From NCBI RefSeq assembly GCF_964275005.1, contig NC_092701.1:10163453-10227452 (forward strand): 64,000 nucleotides of DNA, written 5' to 3'. Below the pieces are notes generated by a model. That model was not told the DNA's origin. It did not search any database and saw only the letters and a program-made list of their open reading frames with translations. Of the stretch, positions 53,214 to 61,805 are shown one piece after another. Each line of letters starts with the position of its first letter. Within the stretch, counting starts at the first letter, position 1. The position numbers and the translations under genes are program-made. This DNA comes from Diadema setosum (lineage: Eukaryota > Echinodermata > Echinoidea > Diadematoida > Diadematidae).

Positions 53214-53721
53214 CTTTAATGCATGGTACGGGGTACAGTACACCATTTTGTACATGTACATGTATTGAGAAACCCGAAGAATTCACTTCATTTCAACACA
53301 TGGAAGGATGTGAACAGGAAACATATTATGCAATTGTTCAAACATTCACATATTGCTTCATTTCAGGTAATTGTTAGGCCTACATTGTGTCTAGTCATCG
53401 AAAGGGAATGGCCGCAGACGTGGGTAAAGCAAAGAAAGCGCATTCGCGAAGAAGTGAAAGTTTGTGGTACATGTACAAGGCAAGATGATAGACTCCAAAA
53501 GAATCAGACACTGACTCACATAAACAGAAATAACCTGTATAGCAACTATCCCTTTCTGTTCCAATGAGTCAAACGTTATGGTGCACAAATTTTTACACAT
53601 GCATATAAGTTATGGACAGGAAATAAAACGTGCCGCACACAAAGGGTATAATAGAAAAGGTTCATAATTACTATGTTTTACTCTTTAAGTCAGTCGATAG
53701 GGCATGTACAATAATATCCAG
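53214..53721. other. No gene seen
   Basis: Two overlapping plus-strand frames (53195-53377, 53223-53567) and one minus-strand frame have no recognisable content. Confidence 0.4.
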
Positions 53722-53923
53722 GCATGGGCGAATCCAGGCGAGGGTGCACCAGACGCCCCCCCCCCCCCCCCCTTTTTTTTTTTTGGGGGGGGGGGGGGGA
53801 GGGGTGGGGTGTTAAATTGCAAAAGAAAGAAAAAAAGAAAAAAAAATGGGAGGGGGGCGTGCGCCCCCTTATTGTGTAAAGGCGTCCCCTCTTTACGGAA
53901 TTCCTGGATCCACCCCTGTATAG
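53722..53923. mobile_element. MITE with ATGGGCGAATCCAGG-like ends and G/C runs
   Basis: GCATGGGCGAATCCAGG at the left and the rough inverse CCTGGATCCACCCC at the right. A C16 run, T11, G15 hairpin lies at 53756-53806 and AGGGGGGCGTGCGCCCCC near 53853. Confidence 0.65.
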
Positions 53924-53941
53924 GCATGCAGATAAACTGTA

Positions 53942-54048
53942 CAGGGGAATCCCGTTATAACGAGATCGTCGGTTCCGGGTGATTTTTCTCGTTATATATC
54001 CATCCGGATTCTCGTTGTATCCGATCTCGTTATAACGGGATTCCCCTG
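53942..54048. mobile_element. mariner/pogo-type MITE, 107 bp
   Basis: CAGGGGAATCCCGTTATAAC and its exact inverse form the ends, with TA directly outside both (53940-53941, 54049-54050). Almost the whole element is a palindrome. A (TTTG)n run follows at 54068-54101. Confidence 0.85.
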
Positions 54049-54105
54049 TATTATCAAACAACCCCCTTGGTTTGTTTGTTTGTTTGTTTGTTTGTTTGTT
54101 TTTAT

Positions 54106-54583
54106 AGGGGATGTATACCTATTGAAGACTAAAATGGCATATTATTTTCTGTGATCTTGGGTCATTAAAACGTGCATAAAAATTGAGACGTGTGATGGAA
54201 AGAGTTTAAAACGAAATGGAAAGTTAATCTTGTGATGGCGTATGGAGAGAGAAGGCCTGTGATGTACAAGACTTTTTTTTTCTCTCTATACCCCATCACC
54301 TTATTGCTGTAAAAGGATATAATATTATTATATGTAAAGTTTCATCACAAAACGAGTTACCTCCCTTTTGGCGAGATATTTGCGACTAGAGCTGCTACAA
54401 AAAAGAGAAAATTATAAGAAAATGTGGGATTTTTTAATCATAACTTCAAGAATATTTAAATTATTCTAGTTATATGATATACAAGTTGTGTATCATCGAA
54501 AAGGTTGTTCTATCCAATGAGCACTGGAGTTACTTTAAAACGCTTGAAACAGGCGCTAAGCCCATTTTCCAGTCAAACTCTCT
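54106..54583. other. No gene seen
   Basis: Ordinary sequence with a T run at about 54273. Confidence 0.4.
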
Positions 54584-54888
54584 GGCCCGAATTCACGAAG
54601 GTGGTACAAAACCCATGTTTTAACATGGACAAAAACCATGGAGTGCCAAGTGTCGCATGGAATATTTCGTTACGAATATTGTTATTTCATCGATAAAATG
54701 ATTATTTTGTAACGAAATGACAACATTTTGTAACTAAATGAACATTTCGTCCACAAAATGATAATTTCGTTAACGAAACGGTCACTTTGTCAACGAAATA
54801 ACTAATTTCGCAACGAAATATTCCATGCGACACTTGGCGCTCCATGGTTTTTGTCCATAGTTTAAACCATGGTTCGTGAATTCGGGCC
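54584..54888. mobile_element. MITE with GGCCCGAATTCACGAA ends and ATTTCGTTAACGAAAT repeats
   Basis: GGCCCGAATTCACGAA at the left and the inverse TTCGTGAATTCGGGCC at the right, with TCT outside both ends (3-bp target duplication). The inside is inverted (CCATGGAGTGCCAAGTGTCG near 54640 and its inverse near 54840) around about eight ATTTCGT(T)NACGAAAT units. Confidence 0.85.
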
Positions 54889-54902
54889 TCTGTGTCTATA
54901 AT

Positions 54903-54947
54903 GTATGTGTATGTGTGTGTGTGTGTGTGTGCGTGCGCGCGCGCGTG
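54903..54947. repeat. (TG)n/(CG)n microsatellite
   Basis: TGTGTGTG followed by GCGTGCGCGCGCGCGTGC, alternating purine-pyrimidine. Confidence 0.9.
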
Positions 54948-55630
54948 CACATTATGTCAGTCATAGTTTATACAACCTTGATTGCACGGAACAGACATAA
55001 TATTATTTTTCTCTTAGCCTGTAAAACGGCACATTTCTGGGATTTTTGCTCATAAAAGCAAGGTGGGACCTACACGTGGACTAATTATACACAGCCCCTG
55101 TCGCTGTACACGCATGGGGCCTACAAAGTCGGTCCGGTAATATACGATGGAAAAATAATTGATTGGGGCACGTCAACATTATTTCATTTAATGTACTTAT
55201 TCATTTTTAACAAAGAATAAAAGCGTACGAAATATATATAATTTTAGAAAAATAGAGAGATTCTATAAATAATATTAGAGTATAATCAGACATTAAGTCC
55301 TAGCGCAAAGAAGCATGAGATTTACTAATGTCGGAAATGCTTGAAGGGGAAGCTGAAAGCCAAGGTTTGCAACTGTACATTTCCACGCCATTTGCAATAG
55401 TGCAACACTCTTGGAATTTACATACCAGACTATATATTGACATCGCTTACATAATCAATTGCACCTTCTCAACATACATGTATATTATCATACTACACAT
55501 AAGCATTGTGAGTAAAGATTCCAGCCAACATGTCGTTTGGGTTTAAAGTTCTCGTATAGTTTTGGTTGAGACCTAACTTCACGTTTTTAACATTTTTGGG
55601 GGAGATAATGAGAAACCTCTTATGAAATAT
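54948..55630. other. No gene seen
   Basis: Ordinary AT-rich sequence. Confidence 0.4.
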
Positions 55631-55805
55631 GAAAGGGCGTGTAATTCCAAGAGGAACTCAACATTTTTGTTTCATGAAAATTGGTTATGAAATGGCTGAG
55701 ATACCCAAAGCAGAACAATACTTATTAGAATTGCTCTGCTTTGGGTATCTCAGCCATTTCATAACCAATTTTCATCAAACAAATGTTGAATTCCTTTCTC
55801 CTTTC
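55631..55805. repeat. Near-perfect palindrome, about 175 bp
   Basis: GAAAATTGGTTATGAAATGG and GCTGAGATACCCAAAGCAGA are followed, after AACAATACTTATTAGAATT, by their reverse complement. The outer arms (GAACTCAACATTT) are less well matched. A T19 run follows. Confidence 0.9.
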
Positions 55806-56123
55806 ATTCAACATTCTTTTTTTTTTTTTTTTTTTGGTTCTGTTAGCATTACAACTTGTACTCAGGAGAGCAATTATTGTCTTTTTTAAAGTGATGTTTG
55901 AATTAATTACAGAATTTCGGCAAGGGAGGGGGTAGAGAAAATGTCACGTGACGTATACAACAGTCATAATATCAATACAAATGTAATTCATTCGACCTCC
56001 TTCTTTAAGGACACTGTATTTCTTTAGCCCGTATTAAAGGGATGGTACAGTATTGTTGTAGCTGAGGATTTGGCTTTTAGCTTTTTGCAAGATACGATCA
56101 CTTTGTTTTCCTTTGTTATTTGG
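55806..56123. other. No gene seen
   Basis: Ordinary sequence. Confidence 0.4.
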
Positions 56124-56460
56124 ACCCCGTTTACAGTGCGGGGCTGGGCCGAGCCGCGGCCGAGCCCAGCCTCAATTGCGAGGCCGGGCCCCGCAATTTT
56201 GTCCGTTTACACTGCTGTACTCGGCTTAGCCTTTAAACAAGGCGACTCGCTCTGCGTGCCCCCGTATAGCGCGTTTACCCCACAAACCTGTTGGCCGGCG
56301 AGTGGAGCGAGCCCACTCGCCGGCCAACAGGTTTGTGGGGTAAACGCGCTATACGGGGGCACGCAGAGCGAGTCGCCTTGTTTAAAGGCTAGGCTCGGCT
56401 GCGCTTTTGATTCAAACCTTTCAATATTTTGTCGTAGTGGCGCTCTGCTTGTAAACAAAC
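56124..56460. mobile_element. GC-rich element with a long palindrome (56218-56399)
   Basis: Begins ACCCCGTTTACAGTGCGGGG with GGCCGAGCCGCGGCCGAGCC. From 56218 to 56399 about 80-bp arms (GCCTTTAAACAAGGCGACTC, GTGCCCCCGTATAGCGCG, CAACAGGTTTGTGGGG in inverse) are almost perfect reverse complements around 56308. Frames on both strands translate to nearly the same protein because of the palindrome and are not genes. Confidence 0.8.
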
Positions 56461-56663
56461 GTAATTTGGTATTGTCTGGTTTTCAGACCCTTTGCCAAAT
56501 GGATTCCGTGGCGACGAAGTCGCCGTTCGGGCAAATTTAGGCCTTTGCCGAAGGAAGAATCCTTTGCAGGACAAAACCACCTTAAACTATACTAGTGTTC
56601 GACATTGAGGGGGTTAATATCCTGAACAGCGAAATAGTACAGGCAGAGGGTTTGGAAGCCAGA

Positions 56664-56904
56664 CTAAAATTGGCCGCGCATTTGGCCCAGTTTGCGTTTA
56701 CACCGAGACCCCGTTTACAGTGCGAGGCTCGGCCGCGGCCGAGCCCACCTTCATTTCAGTGTAAACGCGCAAAAGGCCAAATGCGAGGCCAAAATTGGCC
56801 TCCCATTTGGCCTCGCTCTGGAGGTGGTCTCGGCCGCGGCTCGGCCGAGCCCGGCCTTTTCTCAGTGTAAACGCAAACTGGGCCAAATGCGCGGCCAATT
56901 TTAG
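56664..56904. mobile_element. Fold-back MITE, CTAAAATTGGCCGCGCATTT ends
   Basis: Ends CTAAAATTGGCCGCGCATTT and inverse; inside is another inverted pair (CAGTGTAAACGCAAACTGGG type) around the same ACCCCGTTTACAGTGCGAGG / GGCCGCGGCCGAG core found in the preceding element. Confidence 0.8.
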
Positions 56905-57992
56905 GTATTATGATTTATCATATACCTGTATAAGATTCACTTCACCTTTTCCTATTTCCCATCTCCGCAGTCTTGTCTCCGCAAAATCGAACCTTCCTTT
57001 CTTGAGGAACTACGTTCGGATTTCCGAAGATACATTATACATGTACAGCGTACGTCATTTTAAAGCATAGGAGACTTAATCTTCTAAAGCTTAAATCCGT
57101 AAATCAAACTAAATTTTGCGATTTGAAATGATTTATTATGGCATTGATAACCAATATTTATACGCAAAGTGATTCTGTAAAATAGCGAAAATCAAGTCTA
57201 TACGTAAAAGGGTCACCTATAACAAATTTTGTCTTCACTTCTCTCCATAGCAGAATGTTCTCTAGAGAACAGTACATAGGCTAGTATCATTGCGTGGTCG
57301 ATCGGTGATTTGGGGTGGGGCGAAATACTATACGTTGGTATGTTGATAAACTGATGCCATACTTTAGGGTATCCGAAGATCGAGAGAAGAAAATTAAATT
57401 TCTGGATGCACTGATACTAAGTAGGTCCCTATAAAATGTCAATCTCCTGCACTTTTGCTCATGATTTAAAGCATCAGAAAGCTTGTCAAAATACGTCTAT
57501 AGGGACCTACGTGGCATTGGATGAACGGTGGCTTTTTATGAACAATGCCTCAAACAACAAACGACTTCTTCCATTGTGATATAAACCACATTTAACACCA
57601 GTTAATATCGGTGGCTGAGGCATACTCTCGCCATCACGGAGTTTGTCAAAAGGACTTTGTTGTCTGTCTCCTGTTTTAACGTCTGGATCGCGATGGAGAT
57701 GGTTTAGCTCTCTACCTTGAACACAGTGTTGCGTTGTTTTAAGTTTAAATTCTAATTTCATTCTTTGTATTCTTGTATTGCAAAATATATTATTTTGTAA
57801 TTGTTATTCAGAATATCTTTAAAAAAAATAATGATAAATTTGATATTCAATTTAAAAGAATTGCTAATAATGCGTCGTTCTTTCTCCCCCAGTCTTCTTA
57901 TTTGAACAACGGATTTAGAAATTTGCTCTCCCACTTTAATATATTTCTTTTGTATTTACTTAAATACCGAGTGGACGCCTATTGTGTCCCGT
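56905..57992. other. No supported gene
   Basis: A minus-strand frame at 57507-57761 (84 residues) is hydrophilic and looks mildly protein-like but has no recognisable motif; left unassigned. Confidence 0.35.
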
Positions 57993-57996
57993 CGGT

Positions 57997-58044
<48 letters not shown>

Positions 58045-58215
58045 TTATCTCATATATGAATTGCAATCATAAGAAATCAAAAGCTCCCTCGAAACTCCCC
58101 CATCCACATTCTTTCTCAGCTTGGTTTCCCTCCACAGACTTCACACTTTTCTATACTACAAATTTCCAAATATTTTACCGAAAGTATCCCCCCCCCCAAC
58201 ACACACACACACACA
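57993..58215. repeat. (TA)n and (CA)n microsatellites
   Basis: A TA run at about 58001-58040 and, after a C run, a CA run at about 58199-58216. Confidence 0.9.
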
Positions 58216-58607
58216 CATACATACACACATATTTTATAGATTTTCTCTTTTGCTGGTATATATTGCTGGCGATAACTTCTTTATTTGACATACATCCAAC
58301 ACACTCTTCTTTCCACTATTGAATCTGCTGTGAATGCCGCATGCAGCCTGTCGAATTTGAGGAATTCCCATAAATTAACACACATGGTCTAACACTGTGC
58401 AGGGTTAATCATAATACCAAGGATGGGGTTCCAACTGGCTGTAATTATTCAAAAAATTGTCACTTTTCTATTGATGTACAAAAGAATTCCGCAGGTGCAT
58501 CTGTACCGTTGATGACGGGTTTTGATGACGCCGTCTTGCTGAGCAATCTGAAGATCATTTTGAACGTTAACTTAATGTTGGCTATATTTTACTTGTTTAT
58601 CTACTAG

Positions 58608-58718
58608 ATGGAACGAAATCTCACTTTATGCAGGGAGGTGCTAGAGAAGGAGAGACAACTACTGCTCTCCTTTGAAGTCATGCGCGGCACCGCCGAGAAG
58701 TTATGCGTTCAACTATAG
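58608..58718 (+). CDS. Short exon-like frame, unknown
   Basis: An acceptor-like TTTATCTACTAG directly precedes ATG and a 36-codon frame with a helix-forming, charged sequence (MERNLTLCREVLEKERQLLL) and a stop. The composition is more protein-like than the neighbourhood, but no family is recognised. DNA resembling its middle (CAGGGAGGTG, then CTTTGAAGTCATGC) recurs in inverse at about 59220-59355 and weakly at about 60590-60660, so it may belong to a repeat. Confidence 0.2.
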   Translation: MERNLTLCREVLEKERQLLLSFEVMRGTAEKLCVQL

Positions 58719-59569
58719 GTGTTAACCATGTGCTTTGACAAAAGACAGCATCAATAATCGGGACTAGCGCTCTCACATCTAGAAATATTTGCTCCTACTG
58801 CAATTCGCTCTCTCTTTCAATGTGATGGCAACAATGAATTTGTGTACCTTGAATTGGAGCAGCGAATCAAAATGCAGTGTAAAACTCACAATTTTAACAG
58901 CAAATAGTTTAAAAACACGCTGGAACACGCTTTAGCGGAGTACTTTATTTGAAAGATCAAAATATCCCTTATTAAAAGATAGAATATTAACATGCTTAAA
59001 TGTGCGCATTATAGAAAACTATTAGGTTTTTAAGAGGGCCTAACTTTCATTTCATTTCGATTTGCGAATTACGAAGAAACTAGAAATACATGTTTATAAT
59101 ACTGAATTCTTTCCTAAACTATTCTAAATCAATTCGAGTATTTCATTTAAAATTTTGCGGTGAAATAAAGCTTATTCAACGAAAGGTGAAATGCGTTCTT
59201 CGTCTCCGAACTTCATCTTGCAACTAGAGCGGTGCGAGCATGACTTCAAAGCGTAGTGGAATGCAGACATCCAATTGTAACGCCTTGTCCATACCCAAAC
59301 ATGTGTTTGCATGAATTACGAAGAGTTGCCACTCCATCTCTGTAACACCTCCCTGCTTTATGTTAAAGCACATTAAACGAAGGTCAATCCCTTCCAGAAA
59401 TATGTGCAAAAGTGTAAATCAGAGCTGTGTCATGTGAAAGTGTTTAAAACTGTACCCTCCTGGAAAGCCGGTTTTATCACTTTTCTACTTAATTCCGACA
59501 AATAAAACTGATATGGAATAATCTCCAAGTATAATTTTTTATCAATAGATATATCAGATTAGTGTCCGG
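58719..59569. other. No supported gene
   Basis: Contains the inverted partial match to the 58.6-kb segment (59220-59355; minus-strand frame of 61 codons at 59224-59409). Otherwise plain sequence. Confidence 0.4.
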
Positions 59570-60475
59570 GCATGGCCAGTCGAGTAATTTTCATTTTCAT
59601 TACATCATTTTTTGGGCAATTTCTATTCGCGCATTCTCGTGTCTTTACCATTATACTATGGTGTTGCAGAAAAATATGTCCAATTTTTGATCCTCAAATG
59701 TTCAAAAACTATATAGGCTAACATCAGAAAACACTGGCATTGATATGAGTAATAGCTGAATAGTGTGCAATTTAGTTGGAGGTGATTTCATATATGAGAG
59801 CATGAATCAGTTTCATAAAATCCATGATTAATTTTAAAGGTAAGTTCCAGATTTTGGTCAAATTCTAACCCTCTGTACAAAATTGAACTTTACAGAGGAA
59901 TCAATGGTGTGTATTTGTAAGTGAATGTGTGCTTACAATGACCCTGAACAATAGACATGAATATCAAGAATACCACCTTTTCAGAGCTCTGCCGACTAGG
60001 CTTCTGGTCTCTTGCTTTAAGGCACATGAATGCTTTATTGATAATTCATGATGGATTGCTCTGGGCACTGCTAGTCTGAATTCATGGTAAAGGGTAAAAT
60101 GCATGCACATCCATGAAAAAAGAAATCAGATGTTTTCATGTGCTTGCATACACTACATTAACAGGATGAATAAAGGACTAGCTGTGATAGTGGAATTTCT
60201 CATGAATATGACATGATAGTCACTCCCATACACACCAATTGACCACTGTGTAAAGCGAAAATTTTGTACAGAGGGTTGAAAATAGAGCAAAATCTGAAAC
60301 TTGACTTAGAAATAAAATATCTTTAATTTAATGAAACTGATTTATGCTTTCATTTTCAAATTACCTCAACAATACTTGTACACTATTCAACCATTGCTTA
60401 TATCAATGTCAGTGTTATCTGATATACAGCTTTTGAACTATTAAGGATCAAAAGTGGAAAATGTTTTTGTAACCT
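59570..60475. repeat. Dispersed repeat family R, copy 3 (uninterrupted)
   Basis: Shares CACTGGCATTGATATGAG, TAAGTTCCAGATTTTGGT, CAGAGCTCTGCCGACTAG and TAGCTGTGATAGTGGAATTT with the other copies. It ends with an inverted echo of its own start (CACTTTTGATCC against GGATCAAAAGTGG), so the family has inverted outer arms. Confidence 0.8.
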
Positions 60476-60481
60476 CGTATA

Positions 60482-60817
60482 TCATCTCAAAGACATATCT
60501 TCCTTGGAAAGTTGCTGATGATTATGCAATGAGACATGAGTCAATATTGTTTTCCTATCCAGTTTGCCACATGCTTCTATACTTTCGAGTGGCGGCATCG
60601 AACGTGACTTCAAGTGAAATACGACAGTTGTGACGTACTCCATTCTTTTGAACCTCCTTGATAATACATGATGGTCAGTCAGCGTTCCGCGCGCGAGTTT
60701 CCATGACAACAACGATGCGATCGAGCCACCAGCGCGCTCACCTCCACTAGTACTAACTTTACTGTATGCAATGATGTTCTCGGCGAAGACATCTAGGTGC
60801 ATTTGAGTAGACGCCAT
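60482..60817 (-). CDS. Candidate minus-strand coding start, unknown protein
   Basis: The ATG at 60817 is in good context (GTAGATGG), and GCCAATCA, a CCAAT box, lies on the same strand about 40 nt upstream. The frame (111 residues) starts MASTQMHLDVFAENIIAY. A possible donor (GTAAAG) after 55 nt (60763) would make this a short first exon. No domain is recognised, and no later exons were found downstream within the repeats. The lower part (about 60590-60660) weakly resembles the 58.6-kb and 59.3-kb segments. Confidence 0.25.
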   Translation of the reverse strand: MASTQMHLDVFAENIIAYSKVSTSGGERAGGSIASLLSWKLARGTLTDHHVLSRRFKRMEYVTTVVFHLKSRSMPPLESIEACGKLDRKTILTHVSLHNHQQLSKEDMSLR

Positions 60818-60899
60818 CTACGGCGGTGTTCAGGTTGGTCCTGCAGTGATTGGCGACAATCGAGCACATAACATTCTAAACTGTTAACGGGGCCCACTT

Positions 60900-61805
60900 T
60901 ATCTGGCCTATCTCTGGCGATTCACCAAGACAATGAATGATAGTTGATAGGTATAGCCAGTATAGCAATGTTTGCTGTTTGTCTCATCATTTACCTGGTC
61001 TGCAGAGGATGAAACAGTGATTTCATCCTTTTCATCACTGATCATTATAGCGGTATATTTAATTTTGATCGGACTGGGCATTTTCGATTTTTGCGCCGGT
61101 TTAAGAAAGTTCAAATGGTACCAATTTGGGTTTGTCCAGTCCGTTGCTTTTGTATTTGTATTTGTTTTGTTTTGTTTTGTTTATTTTTTTCCAGTGTAAA
61201 AGGCGATTCACCCGCGATTTTTCTGAAGGGAAGGGGGGGGGGGGGGTTGAAACTAATCTTATTTGGGACCCTATTTCAGGAGTGTTAAATTTGAAAACAA
61301 AAACCCTATCTAAAAAGATATACCTTGGGAAAATACAAGAATATTTCAACTATATAGTTTTCGGGATCTTATCCCCGAACTGAGCTCCAAAATAACATCC
61401 CTCAGTTTTCCGAAACTCTCGGGAGTGAGCATGCGGTACCGATGACCACCTGAGGTGTGTGTGTGTGGGGGGGGGGGGGGGGGGAGGGGGTTACTATCTC
61501 AGTGCGGAACGGCATTCGTGTAGGCCTATCCATCCTATCAAAATCGACGGAATCAACTAAAATTAAAAAATACAGCAGAGCATCTAATTTTGTGATTTAC
61601 TGGGCTCGTGGAATCAGTGTCCACGCCGGCGCAACCGGAATGTATATGGGGTCTAAACTTAACCACTTGGGGTCCGGACGTGACAGTCACCAGAAACAAA
61701 AATGTGGTTGAGCTTTTTTTGTTTTGCTTGTTGAAGTTGTGCCAGAGGTTTTTTTTTTTTTTTTTTTTTTTTTCTTATCAGCCAATGAAACCTGATAGAA
61801 GTGCG
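60900..61805. other. No gene seen
   Basis: Contains T runs, (GTTTT)n near 61160, G runs at about 61232-61246 and 61467-61489, and a poly-T near 61750. Frames here are low complexity. Confidence 0.45.

Noticed and set aside
53630..54061. Pro- and Gly-rich frames on both strands
   Set aside because: Generated by the C and G runs of the MITE at 53722-53923.
56070..56540. 156-residue plus-strand frame and an overlapping 83-residue minus-strand frame
   Set aside because: Both are products of the near-perfect palindrome; the two strands give almost the same peptide, and no family matches.
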